A stretch of 64,000 bases of DNA from Chelatococcus sp. YT9 (GCF_018398315.1 NZ_JAHBRW010000001.1:1298001-1362000); one strand, 5' to 3'. Counted from the stretch's first letter, positions 44,475 to 54,007 are shown. Numbers and translations are program-made. Notes: generated from the letters alone by a model not told the origin.

Positions 44475-44981
44475 ATGAGCGAGGAGGGTAGCTCGGACAT
44501 CGAGCCCAACCTGCCCGAGCCGTCGGCGTATCGCATCGAAGCGATCACAACGGCGGCGGACAACAAACCATCGCCAGGCCGCTTATCAGACCGGTCCGTC
44601 CTTCCCTTCACGGCAGCGCAAGGCCACCGCTCACCCGCTCCGGCCAATGCGGCGTTTTCCACCGCGTCCCAGCCGAGCGCGTTGCCGGTTGTCTCGTTCG
44701 ACCGGCTCGAACTTCGGGAAATTCTCAACCTCTACGGGCGCAAGGTCGCGGCCGGCGAGTGGCGGGACTATGCCATCGACTGCCTGAAAGACCGTGCCGT
44801 ATTCTCGGTATTCCGGCGCACATCGGAAGTGCCCATGTATCGGATCGAGAAAGACCCGAAGCTTGCGCGCCGGCAAGGAGCCTACAGCGTCATCGCGGCT
44901 TCGGGCTTGATTCTCAAACGCGGTCACGAACTCGCCCGGGTCATCAGCGTTCTCGACAGGCCCCTGCGCGTGGTTGGCTGA
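44475..44981 (+). CDS. DUF2794-family protein
   Basis: A 168-residue protein. After a variable, disordered N-terminal 75 residues, the conserved DUF2794 block runs to the end: VSFDRLELREILNLYGRKVA, EWRDYAIDCLKDRAVFSVFR, RIEKDPKLARRQGAYSVIAA and HELARVISVLDRPLRV. The family is almost confined to alphaproteobacteria and its role is unknown. ATG 44475 was chosen over 44433 because the conserved proteins start with a short acidic region. No neighbour suggests a function. Confidence 0.88.
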   Translation: MSEEGSSDIEPNLPEPSAYRIEAITTAADNKPSPGRLSDRSVLPFTAAQGHRSPAPANAAFSTASQPSALPVVSFDRLELREILNLYGRKVAAGEWRDYAIDCLKDRAVFSVFRRTSEVPMYRIEKDPKLARRQGAYSVIAASGLILKRGHELARVISVLDRPLRVVG

Positions 44982-45060
44982 TGGCGATCACAGTCGCAAT
45001 CACCTACAAGGCACTCAGTGCAAGGACGCTAGGAGCAGACGGCTTCTGACGGGGCCTGCT

Positions 45061-45951
45061 TCACATTTCGAGGCATTGCTTGTGATCAGCCAATACCTCC
45101 GCAATGATCTGCCATGACGTTTCAGCCTGGTGGAGATTGGTACCGGACGCGGCAATAGTGACCAGAGCTTTCCATAGCGCCCAGCCCCGGGCGCGGCTCC
45201 ATGTCGCCTCGTCGAGAGAAAGTGCCCCCCGAAAGATCTCGCGGCTTGCGCCGGAAAATAACGTCCACGCAATCACGAGATCACATGCGGGGTCGCCTAC
45301 AGCCGAGCTGCCAAAATCGATGACAGCGCTAAGATTGCCATCCCGCACCAACAAGTTGCCACCCGACACGTCCCCATGAACCCAGACCGGCGGCCGCTCC
45401 CATCGCGATGCGAGCGCGCGAGCCCATACATCCTCCATCACGCTCGTATCGATTTTATTGTGAAGGATGGCCAGCGCCGCGTGAACCTCGCTCTCGTATT
45501 CGGCAAGCCGACCGCCGCGATGGAAATTGTGCTGTCCCGGCAGAGGCCCGTCACAGGCATCAATCCGATGAAGCGCACCGAGAAAGTCGGCGAGCGAGCG
45601 AGCAATGCGCGAGAGATCCGCGTGGAGGTCCGCCGCGGCGGGATCGCCGGGCAGCCACTGATAGATGGACCACGGCCACGGGTATTCCGCGCTTGGCTGG
45701 CCTCTGGCCACGGGTACCGGGATCGGCAATGGCAGGTCGGGGGCCAGCACGGGGAGCCAGCGATGCTCTTTCGCGACCTGCGCGACATAGCGAGCTGCAC
45801 TGGGCAAACGAACGAGCATGGTACCGCCCAAACGGAAGGTGCGGTTATCCCAGCCTCCGGGCACGACTGGCGCGACCGCCAGATGGGCCAAACTGGGGAA
45901 CTGCTCGGCGACAAGCCTACGAACCAAATCGGCATCGATCTCGATGGTCAA
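45061..45951 (-). CDS. Aminoglycoside phosphotransferase-family kinase
   Basis: A 296-residue APH-fold kinase. The phosphate-transfer site is HGDVSGGNLLV, the metal site VIDFGSSAVGDPACDL, and the N-lobe shows GGWDNRTFRLGGTMLVRLPS. This subgroup is widespread and chromosomal; its members act on unknown small molecules, so I do not infer antibiotic resistance. TTG 45951 (TIEIDADLVRRLVAEQFP follows) is chosen; an upstream TTG at 45993 lacks a ribosome site and lies against the terminator of the preceding gene. Confidence 0.85.
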   Translation of the reverse strand: MTIEIDADLVRRLVAEQFPSLAHLAVAPVVPGGWDNRTFRLGGTMLVRLPSAARYVAQVAKEHRWLPVLAPDLPLPIPVPVARGQPSAEYPWPWSIYQWLPGDPAAADLHADLSRIARSLADFLGALHRIDACDGPLPGQHNFHRGGRLAEYESEVHAALAILHNKIDTSVMEDVWARALASRWERPPVWVHGDVSGGNLLVRDGNLSAVIDFGSSAVGDPACDLVIAWTLFSGASREIFRGALSLDEATWSRARGWALWKALVTIAASGTNLHQAETSWQIIAEVLADHKQCLEM

Positions 45952-46005
45952 AACGCGCCCCAGTTTGGGCCCCTGTTGAGCAAGGATCGCCAAGAAACGT
46001 CAAAA

Positions 46006-46031
46006 AAAAGCCCCGGCGAACCGGGGCTTTT
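46006..46031 (-). terminator. Intrinsic terminator downstream of the Bax-inhibitor-like gene
   Basis: An 11 bp inverted repeat, AAAAGCCCCGG-CGAA-CCGGGGCTTTT, lies 19 bases after the stop at 46050. On the minus strand it is followed by a further run of T residues. Confidence 0.9.
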
Positions 46032-46049
46032 CGTGATCTCGTAGCTTGC

Positions 46050-46838
46050 TCAGCTGCTGCGCTGCTGACCAAAGAGCTGCATCAGCATGACGAACATGTT
46101 GATGAAGTCGAGGTAGAGCATCAACGCGCCGAGGACAGACTTGCGGGCGGCCGAGGCACCGTCGTCCATCTCGTAGTACATCTCCTTGATCCGCTGGGTA
46201 TCCCAGGCGGTCAGGCCAGCGAAGACCAGCACGCCCGCAACCGAGATTGCGAACTGCAGGGCGCTCGACGCCAGGAAGATGTTAACCAGCGAGGCGATGA
46301 TGACGCCGAACAGGCCCATGATCAGAAACGAGCCCATCGCCGACAGGTTACGCTTCGTCGTGTAGCCATAGAGGCTCAGCGCGCCGAAGGTCGCCGCGGT
46401 GATGAAGAACACCCGCGTGATCGACGCGTGGGTGTAAACGAGGAAGATCGACGACAGCGACAGGCCCACCAGCGCCGCGTAGGCGAAGAAGAGCAGGCGT
46501 GCGGTGGCGGGCTGCAGCCGCGCTATCCGGAAGCTCAGGAAGAAGACCAACGCCAGCGGGGCGAAGATCACCACCCACTTCAAAGGCGAGCCGAACAGCG
46601 CGACACCGACGCTTGTCAGCATCAGGCCATTGCTGAACTGACCGGCGGCGGCAGCCGGATCAGTGGTGACAGCCGCCATGTAGGTTCCGAGCGCCGCCAG
46701 ACCGGTAATGGCCAAGCCCAGAACCATGTTGTTGTAGACACCGAGCATGAAGGCCCGCAGACCCTGGTCGAGCTCTGCGGTTCCGGCCCGGGCGACACCG
46801 CTGCCGTAGGCGTAGGTGTTGCGGTTCAGATCCGACAT
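46050..46838 (-). CDS. Bax inhibitor-1/YccA-family membrane protein
   Basis: A 262-residue protein with about seven membrane helices. The family end region is clear: VFAGLTAWDTQRIKEMYYEM, with the Asp expected in the pH-sensing pair, then ALMLYLDFINMFVMLMQLFG. The N-terminus has GLRAFMLGVYNNMVLGLAIT. Bacterial members act as calcium or ion leak channels or membrane stress proteins. The start at MSDLNRNTYAYG (46838) gives the usual cytoplasmic N-terminus. Confidence 0.94.
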   Translation of the reverse strand: MSDLNRNTYAYGSGVARAGTAELDQGLRAFMLGVYNNMVLGLAITGLAALGTYMAAVTTDPAAAAGQFSNGLMLTSVGVALFGSPLKWVVIFAPLALVFFLSFRIARLQPATARLLFFAYAALVGLSLSSIFLVYTHASITRVFFITAATFGALSLYGYTTKRNLSAMGSFLIMGLFGVIIASLVNIFLASSALQFAISVAGVLVFAGLTAWDTQRIKEMYYEMDDGASAARKSVLGALMLYLDFINMFVMLMQLFGQQRSS

Positions 46839-47026
46839 GATTCCCTCTCGAAACTCCAAAAATCGTTGTGCTGCGACATATTGGCAGCAGACGAAATATG
46901 GAACATCGCCGCCCGCGATACAAGGGCCGCTCACTCATTCCGTGCGCTCACGCAAGACATACGGCTCAACATGAACGTTTCGTAAAGATTAGAAGGGACC
47001 AAACGCCAGCCAGGAAGCGCCTTTTG

Positions 47027-49627
47027 CTACAGATCCCTCAAGTATGGCGCAGGCTTCTGGCCAAGTATTCTCCAGGTCCCGGCAAGCCCGATTCCTACGG
47101 CAACCACAACTGCAACGAGCGCTGCCAATATCGCGCTCATTGGCGACAAGTCAAAACTCAGCCTCATGATGCGCGTTATTATCGCCCATCCGGCAATGGA
47201 GCCCGCGATGAAGCCAAATATGGCCGTCGACAGGGCGATCACTCCATACTCGATTATATAGGCCGTCAGCAGATGCGCGCGGGTTGCGCCGATGGTCTTC
47301 AGCACAACCGCGTCATAGAGTCGTGCCTGATGCGACGCCGCCATCGCGCCCGCCAGGACCAGCACGCTCGCCGCGAGCGCGATTGAAGCTGCCGCCCGCA
47401 CGGCGAGCGCCAGTTGGGACACCATGTCGTCCACCGCCTGCAGCGCGTCCCGTACACGCACGCTCGTCACCACGGGAAAAGTTTCCGCGGCCTTGCGCAG
47501 CAGCGCTGCCTCCCGCGTGATCAGAGCGTTGTCCGCGATCTCGCCGCGTGGCCAGCTCAGCGTCGCGAGGTCGGTGTGAGGGGCTCCCGCAAAGGTGTTC
47601 GGCGTGAAGACCATCACGAAATTGATGCCGAGCGAACGCCATTCCAGCTTGCGAAGATTGGCGATCCGCGCCTCGATGCGGCGGCCGAGCACATTGACGG
47701 TGACAACGTCTCCGATACTCAGACGGAGCTTCTCCGCGATCTCGCTCTCGAAGGAGACGAGCGGGGGACCGGCATAATCGGCGGGCCACCATTCCCCGGC
47801 AACGAGCTTCGAATTCTCGGGTACGGTCGCGGAATAGGTGATGCCGCGATCGCCGTCGAGCACCCACTGCACGTCCTCCGGAGCCTTGTAGCCGTCGGCG
47901 GGCTCGCCCTTCAGCGTCAACAGGCGTCCCCGCAACATCGGAACCTGCTCGATCTTGGCGTTGGGCGCCTCGTCCGTCAGAAACGTCCGGAACTCCTCAG
48001 CCTGGTTCCCGGGCACATCAAGGAAGAAAAAGCTCGGCGCCTGCGCGGGCAAGCTGCCCGTGAGCTGGTTACGCAGGTTTGTCTCGATGAGGGCGAGCGT
48101 CACGATCAGCGTGATTCCGAGCCCAAGGGACAACACCAGGGACGGTGTCGGCGCCGCCGGGCGGTGGACGTTAGCGATAGCCAGCCGCATCGCCGGCCGC
48201 TGCACCCGTGGCAGCGCGCGGGCGAGACGCATGAGCCCGCTCGCCACCAGTCGCAGCAGGAGGAAGACAGCGGCTGCGGCGGCAACGAACATCAGCGCGA
48301 GCCAGCGGTCGTAAGAGAAGACCACAGCAACGGTCACCAGAGCGGCTATGGCGAGGGCCAGGGCAACAACATAGCGACGCCGCGGCAGGCGGCGGTCGAG
48401 CTGCACGGCCGAACGGAACAAGGCCGTCACGGGCACATCATGGGCGCGGCCGAGGGGTAGCAGGGCAAAGACGAAGGCGGTGAGCAGCCCATAGAGGGCG
48501 GCCAGCGCCAGTTCCAGCGGAGCGAAACTTGGCTCAAGCGGCAGCGGAATAAGCGTACGCCCAACCGTCGAAAGCAGGAAGGGCACTGTCGCCCCCAGCG
48601 CCATGCCGATTGCGACGCCGATCAGCGCCATCAGCATAACCTGAATCAGATAGATGGCCACCACCTGGCCGCCCGGGGCGCCTATGCTCTTCAGCGTCGC
48701 GATCGACGGTCGCTTACGATCCACGAAGGCATTCACCGCATTCGCAACGCCGACACCGCCGACAAGCAACGCTGTCAGCCCGACGAGGGTGAGGAACTGG
48801 GTAAAGCGCTCGATCTCGCGGGCGAGGCGCGGCGCGGCCTCGAGGCGGCTGCGCATCTCCCAGCCGGTGTCGGGAAAAGCCTGCTTCACGGCGCTCTGAA
48901 TCGTGGCGAGCGCCGCATCATCATCGGCGCCCGGCGGCAGCACGAGGCGATAAGTCCAGCGGACGAGGCTGCCAGGCTGCAGAAGCCCGGACGCCTTCAG
49001 CGCCTCCTGGGAGATCATGAGCCGCGGACCGAAGCCTACGCCTGCCACCACCTTGTCAGGCTCGGTGACAATCGCTGCCTTGAGGATGAGGGGCAAATGC
49101 CCCAGGGTTACGCGATCCCCGGCCTTCAGACCAAGCCGCGCGAGGAGCACCGGATCCGCGAACGCTCCGTAGGCTCCATCCGTCACACCGAGCGCCTCGC
49201 GCGGCAGGGGCGGGTCGGTTTCGAGTGCGCCCAGCGAGGGATAGCGACCATCAACGGCCTTGACCTCCACGAGGGCAGAGCCCTTGTCGCCCGCCACGAC
49301 CATCGCGCGAAGCGTCGCGACGCTCGACAGGTCGCCACGCGCGGCAAGGAAGGCCTGCTCACTCTCCGTCGCCTCCCGCTGAACAAGCGAGTAGCTGAGG
49401 TCTCCGCCCAGGATGAGGCGGCCTTGGGAGGCCAGGCCATCCGTGAGGCTACGTCCAACGGAGCCCACCGCCGCGATCGCCGCGACGCCAAGGGCCACGC
49501 AGGCAAGGAAGATCCCGAAGCCACGCAGGCCGCCGCGCATCTCTCTCAGCGCCAGCCTGACGACGAGAGTGAGGCCGGCCCAGCCGGATCGATCAGCAAC
49601 GAATCCCTGCACGGGGCTGCCTCTCAA
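47027..49627 (-). CDS. FtsX-like ABC transporter permease (YbbP-like)
   Basis: An 866-residue permease with two FtsX domains. The first helix is GFGIFLACVALGVAAIAAVG, and a large extracytoplasmic part of MacB type follows. The core FtsX helices are seen in TALLVGGVGVANAVNAFVDR and RKRPSIATLKSIGAPGGQVV, with a second set in the C-terminal part (YDAVVLKTIGATRAHLLTAY). It overlaps the ATPase gene by four bases and has the order seen for E. coli ybbP-ybbA-tesA. It should act with that ATPase in lipid or lipoprotein handling or export at the inner membrane; the cargo is unknown. Confidence 0.92.
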   Translation of the reverse strand: MRGSPVQGFVADRSGWAGLTLVVRLALREMRGGLRGFGIFLACVALGVAAIAAVGSVGRSLTDGLASQGRLILGGDLSYSLVQREATESEQAFLAARGDLSSVATLRAMVVAGDKGSALVEVKAVDGRYPSLGALETDPPLPREALGVTDGAYGAFADPVLLARLGLKAGDRVTLGHLPLILKAAIVTEPDKVVAGVGFGPRLMISQEALKASGLLQPGSLVRWTYRLVLPPGADDDAALATIQSAVKQAFPDTGWEMRSRLEAAPRLAREIERFTQFLTLVGLTALLVGGVGVANAVNAFVDRKRPSIATLKSIGAPGGQVVAIYLIQVMLMALIGVAIGMALGATVPFLLSTVGRTLIPLPLEPSFAPLELALAALYGLLTAFVFALLPLGRAHDVPVTALFRSAVQLDRRLPRRRYVVALALAIAALVTVAVVFSYDRWLALMFVAAAAAVFLLLRLVASGLMRLARALPRVQRPAMRLAIANVHRPAAPTPSLVLSLGLGITLIVTLALIETNLRNQLTGSLPAQAPSFFFLDVPGNQAEEFRTFLTDEAPNAKIEQVPMLRGRLLTLKGEPADGYKAPEDVQWVLDGDRGITYSATVPENSKLVAGEWWPADYAGPPLVSFESEIAEKLRLSIGDVVTVNVLGRRIEARIANLRKLEWRSLGINFVMVFTPNTFAGAPHTDLATLSWPRGEIADNALITREAALLRKAAETFPVVTSVRVRDALQAVDDMVSQLALAVRAAASIALAASVLVLAGAMAASHQARLYDAVVLKTIGATRAHLLTAYIIEYGVIALSTAIFGFIAGSIAGWAIITRIMRLSFDLSPMSAILAALVAVVVAVGIGLAGTWRILGQKPAPYLRDL

Positions 49628-50457
49628 CGGTTGACGGATGCATGGTCCGCCTCAACCAGGCCGGACCGGAGATGCACAACGCGATCACAACGAGCCGCAA
49701 GGCTCGGATCATGGGTCACGAGCACGAGCGTCGCATGGCGATCCCGCTTCAACTCGAACAACAGCTCGACGATGCTGCTCCCCGTCGCCTCGTCGAGATT
49801 GCCCGTGGGTTCGTCTGCCACAAGGATCGGCGGATGGCCGACCGTCGCCCGGGCTATGGCGACGCGCTGCTGCTCGCCGCCCGACAACTGGGACGGATAG
49901 TGGCTGAGGCGATGGCCGAGTCCCACGCGCTCGAGCGAAGCCGCCGCCCGCTCGAAAGCATCGCGCCCAGCGGCCAGCTCGATCGGTAGGGCGACATTCT
50001 CCAGCGCCGTCATCGTAGGCACGAGATGGAAGGACTGGAAAACGATGCCGATGTTGCGGCCGCGGAAGCGCGCCAACGCATCCTCATCAAGGTTCCCGAG
50101 CTCCTGGCCCGCGACGATGACCGATCCCTTATCAGCACGTTCAAGGCCCGCCAGCGTCATCAAGAGCGTCGACTTGCCGGAGCCAGAAGGGCCAACCAGA
50201 CCGATGGCCTCGCCGGGACGTACCGCCAGTGATATGCCTTTCAGAATATGCACGCGAGCAGCGGCATGACCGAGACTGAGGTGGACGTCCGCAAGCTGGA
50301 TAGCCATATCGGTGGATGCGGTCGGCGCGGCGGCGTTGGCATGGAGTTGTCCTTGCGGCACAATCTGTCCCACCTTGGGCTGTGAAGCGGAAGACGTCAG
50401 CCTGTCCTGGAGAGCATTGTGAACAGTGCGCTGATCTGCTTCCACTGTAGGTTCCAT
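49624..50457 (-). CDS. ABC transporter ATP-binding protein (YbbA-like)
   Basis: A 277-residue ATPase. Walker A is GPSGSGKST, the signature SQLSGGEQQRVAIARA, and Walker B ILVADEPTGNLDEATG, all typical of the LolD/MacB class. The first 50 residues before MAIQLADVHLS form an extension not needed for the fold. ATG 50457 has GGAG eight bases upstream; a start at 50307 is possible but lacks a ribosome site. It pairs with the FtsX-type permease that overlaps its stop and diverges from a tesA-type gene. Confidence 0.92.
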   Translation of the reverse strand: MEPTVEADQRTVHNALQDRLTSSASQPKVGQIVPQGQLHANAAAPTASTDMAIQLADVHLSLGHAAARVHILKGISLAVRPGEAIGLVGPSGSGKSTLLMTLAGLERADKGSVIVAGQELGNLDEDALARFRGRNIGIVFQSFHLVPTMTALENVALPIELAAGRDAFERAAASLERVGLGHRLSHYPSQLSGGEQQRVAIARATVGHPPILVADEPTGNLDEATGSSIVELLFELKRDRHATLVLVTHDPSLAARCDRVVHLRSGLVEADHASVNR

Positions 50458-50684
50458 ACCTTCCGCTCCGCTTCTGCCCACCCGGTCATGCAACGTTCGT
50501 CCGCCTTACAGCAAAGGCCCACGCTGCCATCATCACAATCCATCCATCATATCGAGCCCGCCAAGCGCCGGACCATTCCGGACCGCTTCTGTGGGCCCGC
50601 GCAGGGTACGGAACGCGCAGGGCCTGTTCTGCCGAGCATACGCCACTGTTCAGACAGCCAACGTCATATGGGAGAGATCGCGTC

Positions 50685-51368
50685 GTGATCCAATGTTTGT
50701 CTCACCTGGCTTCCTCTTTTCGAGGTGTGACAACGCACCTGATAGCCCTCTCACTCGCGCTAACGCTGTGCTTTCCGTTGATGATTTTCCCCGCTCACGC
50801 CGCCGAACCGCCCAAGATCGTCGTCTTCGGCGACAGCCTCGTCGCGGGCTACGGCCTGCCAGCGAACCAGGCCCTTCCGCCCGTCCTGCAGGCGATGCTC
50901 GCGGAGAAGGGCGTCCGGGTGGAACTGGTGAATGCCGGCGTCTCGGGTGACACTGCCTCCGCTGGGCTCGCCCGGCTCGACTGGTCCATCCCGGACGACA
51001 CGCAAGGGGTGATTCTCGAGCTCGGCGCCAACGACATGTTGCGCGGCATCGATCCCGCGGTGACGAAGGCTACCCTCGACAGCATCATCAAACGGCTGAA
51101 GGAGCGCAACATCCCCGTGCTGCTCGCGGGCATGCAGGCGGCTCCCAATCTCGGCGCCGACTATGTCCAGCGCTTCAATGCCATCTATCCGGAGCTTGCC
51201 AGGACGCATGGCCTGGCGCTTTATCCCTTTTTTCTCGAGGGGGTGGCTGGCAACACGTCGCTCAATCTTCCCGACGGACTTCATCCGACAGCCGAAGGCG
51301 TGCGGCGTATCGCGACGGCGATGTTGCCGACCGTCGAACAGTTCATCGCCTCTCTTCCCAAACGCTGA
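50685..51368 (+). CDS. tesA: SGNH/GDSL arylesterase, TesA-like
   Basis: A 227-residue secreted esterase. A signal peptide fills residues 1-39 (LIALSLALTLCFPLMIFPAH, cut near AHA-AE). The four SGNH blocks are visible: VVFGDSLVAGYG (Ser), NAGVSGDTASAG (Gly), LELGANDMLRG (Asn) and DGLHPTAEG (Asp/His). E. coli TesA is a periplasmic thioesterase, lysophospholipase and protease I with the same neighbour genes (ybbA-ybbP divergent). GTG 50685 is used; an ATG lies inside the signal peptide. The physiological substrate is unknown. Confidence 0.92.
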   Translation: MIQCLSHLASSFRGVTTHLIALSLALTLCFPLMIFPAHAAEPPKIVVFGDSLVAGYGLPANQALPPVLQAMLAEKGVRVELVNAGVSGDTASAGLARLDWSIPDDTQGVILELGANDMLRGIDPAVTKATLDSIIKRLKERNIPVLLAGMQAAPNLGADYVQRFNAIYPELARTHGLALYPFFLEGVAGNTSLNLPDGLHPTAEGVRRIATAMLPTVEQFIASLPKR

Positions 51369-51429
51369 CGGCAACTTGCCTGCGGCCCTTTCCACACTGA
51401 GATCAGCAACACGGGGACATCGCCCTTCC

Positions 51430-52476
51430 ATGCGCTACACCAAACTCGGCCGCACCGGCCTCGACGTCAGCCGGATCTGTCTCGGCACGATGACCTTCGG
51501 CGACCAGAACACGAAGGCCGAAGGTTTCGCCCAGATGGACTATGCCGTCGAACGGGGCGTAAATTTCTTCGATACAGCCGAGCTTTATTCGGTGCCGCCG
51601 AAGCCGGAGACACAAGGCTCAACCGAGCGCATCGTCGGGGACTGGCTCTTGGAACGCGGGCAGCGCGACAAGATCATCCTTGCCACCAAGATCGTAGGAC
51701 GCACCCCCAACACCTGGTTCCGGGAGGGCGGCCTACCCGGGGAACTGAACCGGGCCCAGATCCAGGAGGCGGTCGATAAAAGCCTCAAGCGCCTGAAGAC
51801 GGACTATATCGATCTTTACCAGCTGCATTGGCCTGATCGCGCAGTCAGCCAATTCGGCTCCAACCCCACGATTTTCAAGGAAATGAGTGGGCCCGAGAAT
51901 CCGATCCCCGAAATACTCGATGCCCTCAACGACATTGTCAAAGCTGGCAAGGTGCGCTTCATCGGCCTCTCCAACGAGAGCCCGTGGGGCGCAATGAGCT
52001 TCCTTCACGCCGCGGAGACGGGCGACAAGCCGCGCGTGCAATCAATCCAGAATGCGTATTCGCTGGTCAACCGCACCTTCGAGATTGGTCTCGCGGAAAT
52101 CGCGCTGCGGGAGAACACGGGCCTTCTCGCCTATTCACCGCTGGCGCAGGGTTACCTCACCGGCAAATACCAGAACGGCGCCCTGCCCAAGGGAAGCCGA
52201 AAGCAGCTTTACAACCGGCTGCAGCGCTACGAGACCCCCGGCGCGCAGGCGGCGTTCGACGCTTATCTTGGCCTCGCCGCCACAAGCGGCCTCGATCCCG
52301 CACAAATGGCGCTGGCTTTCGTGCTGTCCCGGCCCTTCGTGACCGCCGCCATTGTTGGCGCGAGCAACCTCGAGCAACTCAAGATCAATATCGATGCCAT
52401 CGACCTTTCACTGACGGAGGAAGTCGAACAGCAGATCAACAACATCCACCTGCTGCACCAGAACCCCTGCCCCTAA
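51430..52476 (+). CDS. Aldo/keto reductase, Tas-like
   Basis: A 348-residue NADP(H)-dependent aldo-keto reductase close to E. coli Tas in length and layout. The catalytic tetrad is visible: Asp and Tyr in FDTAELYSVPPKPETQGSTE, Lys in LATKIVGRT and His in LYQLHWPDR. The C-terminal NADP site GASNLEQLKINI is also present. Tas-like proteins reduce diverse carbonyls; the physiological substrate is unknown. ATG 51430 begins with RYTKLGRTGLDVSRICLG. Confidence 0.93.
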   Translation: MRYTKLGRTGLDVSRICLGTMTFGDQNTKAEGFAQMDYAVERGVNFFDTAELYSVPPKPETQGSTERIVGDWLLERGQRDKIILATKIVGRTPNTWFREGGLPGELNRAQIQEAVDKSLKRLKTDYIDLYQLHWPDRAVSQFGSNPTIFKEMSGPENPIPEILDALNDIVKAGKVRFIGLSNESPWGAMSFLHAAETGDKPRVQSIQNAYSLVNRTFEIGLAEIALRENTGLLAYSPLAQGYLTGKYQNGALPKGSRKQLYNRLQRYETPGAQAAFDAYLGLAATSGLDPAQMALAFVLSRPFVTAAIVGASNLEQLKINIDAIDLSLTEEVEQQINNIHLLHQNPCP

Positions 52477-52521
52477 GCTCAATCGACATTCACGCCCGAT
52501 AGGGCTCCGGCGGCGGGCGCT

Positions 52522-52691
52522 GATCCCTCCCCTCCAGGGGAGGGTGGCGCCGCAGGCGCCGGGTGGGGCCGACATGATGGTGCCGCGAGAAAATAGCAAC
52601 AGCAACTTGGCCAACGAGGCATCGTCCCGGCCTGGTGCCCCCACCCGACCTCGCTGACGCGAGGCCACCCTCCCCTTGGAGGGGAGGGATC
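52522..52691. repeat. Palindromic intergenic repeat element (170 bp)
   Basis: Arms of 27 and 28 bases (52522-52548 and 52664-52691), beginning GATCCCTCCCCTCC and ending GGTGGC, are inverted copies with a single-base bulge. A second inner pair (GGGTGGGG / CCCCCACCC) extends the fold. It lies between the aldo-keto reductase stop and the thpR start and looks like a dispersed intergenic palindrome. A shortened relative may lie at about 16747-16770. Confidence 0.85.
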
Positions 52692-52729
52692 GGCGCCGAC
52701 GAGAACGGAACACCCTTGAGGAGATGACC

Positions 52730-53263
52730 ATGCCGCGCTTGTTTTCCGCCCTCTCCATCCCGGAGGATGTCGCCAGCGCACTGTCACTCCTGCGTGGCGG
52801 GCTGCCAGGGGCGCGCTGGATGGAACCCGACGACTATCACATCACGTTGCGCTTCATCGGCGATATCGACGATGCCATGGCCCGTGACATCGACGAAACC
52901 CTGGCGGAAATCCACCGCCGTCCGTTCGATGTCACCATCGAGGGTCTCGACAGCTTCGGCGGCGCCCGCCCGCGTGCAATCATCGCCCGGGCGGCGCCCA
53001 CCGCGCCCTTGATGGAGTTGCAGGCGGACCACGAACGCCGCTGCCGTCGCGCGGGCCTCGACCCCGAAACCCGGAAATTCACGCCCCATGTCACTTTGGC
53101 GCGGCTGCGCGATGCCTCGCCACTTGATGTCGCGGATTATCTTTCGACCCGCAGCGCACCCCAGTCCATCACCTTCCCGGTCGATCATTTCGTGCTCATG
53201 TCGGCGCGCGCCTCGGTTGGGGGCGGGCCGTATATCACCGAGGCGGTCTATCCGCTGCTGTGA
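52730..53263 (+). CDS. thpR: RNA 2',3'-cyclic phosphodiesterase (LigT-like)
   Basis: A 177-residue 2H phosphoesterase. The two catalytic HxT motifs are HITLRFIGD near residue 38 and HVTLARL near residue 122. The N-terminus MPRLFSALSIPEDV is typical of the family. It opens 2',3'-cyclic phosphate ends of RNA and can ligate tRNA halves in vitro. The AGGAG site is 6-7 bases from ATG 52730, which decides against an ATG six bases earlier. Confidence 0.92.
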   Translation: MPRLFSALSIPEDVASALSLLRGGLPGARWMEPDDYHITLRFIGDIDDAMARDIDETLAEIHRRPFDVTIEGLDSFGGARPRAIIARAAPTAPLMELQADHERRCRRAGLDPETRKFTPHVTLARLRDASPLDVADYLSTRSAPQSITFPVDHFVLMSARASVGGGPYITEAVYPLL

Positions 53264-53423
53264 CGATCCGCTCATCGCGCGCGGCGGTTAGCCGCCCCCG
53301 TCACGGAGCGCTCTCGGCGGTTGCTCCGGCGGTTCGTCTTTGGCCACGCTTGCACCTTCCCCCTACTGACCCCATGTTTCAGGGCGATGTGGCTGCGGGC
53401 CTGGGTGCCCGCCACCGGGAAGG

Positions 53424-53849
53424 ATGCATAAGGCAATGGCTGCTGGCGATTTCGCTGGTTCCGGTTTCGGACATAGGCTCACGCCGGAAGAAATGGCCGA
53501 GATCCGGCGCCGGGCCAGGGCGGAGGACGGAGATGCCGAGGTGCGCGTCAAGCGTGGCTTCTGGCCTGCCCTGAAGCGGGTGGCGCGCAACGTGCCATTC
53601 GCGAACGACCTCGTCGCCGCCTATTACTGCGCGCTCGATCCCAAGACGCCACGCCGCGTGAAGGTGGTGCTCTACGGCGCGTTGGCTTATTTCATCCTGC
53701 CCTTGGACTCGGTTCCGGACATCATTCCGCTGCTAGGCTATGGCGATGACATGGCGCTTCTCGCGGCAGCAATCACGGGCGTTGCCACATCGATCACCGA
53801 TGATCATCGCCGGCGTGCTCACGAAACTTTGTCCGAGATGGACATCTAG
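53424..53849 (+). CDS. YkvA/DUF1232-family membrane protein
   Basis: A 141-residue protein. The DUF1232 signature VVLYGALAYFILPLDSVPDI is followed by IPLLGYGDDMALLAAAITGV. One or two membrane helices lie here; the 60 residues before are charged and cytoplasmic. The function of the family is unknown. ATG 53424 or 53436 could be used; both have purine-rich sequence upstream. Confidence 0.85.
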   Translation: MHKAMAAGDFAGSGFGHRLTPEEMAEIRRRARAEDGDAEVRVKRGFWPALKRVARNVPFANDLVAAYYCALDPKTPRRVKVVLYGALAYFILPLDSVPDIIPLLGYGDDMALLAAAITGVATSITDDHRRRAHETLSEMDI

Positions 53850-53916
53850 GCGGCAAAAGCCATTAACGTTCGCGCGTTACGCATCGCCCGTTCAGGGAAA
53901 ATTATGCCTGAGTTTC

Positions 53917-53950
53917 TATATCATGGTACAGAATATATCATGGTACAGAA
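53917..53950. repeat. Perfect 17 bp tandem duplication
   Basis: TATATCATGGTACAGAA occurs twice head to tail, 58 bp before the IalB-like gene, in an AT-rich patch. It could be a recent duplication or a pair of binding sites. Nothing else in the region repeats. Confidence 0.9.
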
Positions 53951-54007
53951 TACGGTTAAGGGAACGCGCCCGCTTTTCCTGCGGGCTGCGGGGAGTAACA
54001 TGCGTTC

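Noticed and set aside
45061-45951. Antibiotic-resistance gene
   Set aside because: The APH fold is real, but this chromosomal subgroup is broad and nothing in the neighbourhood (no mobile element, no resistance cluster) supports a resistance role.
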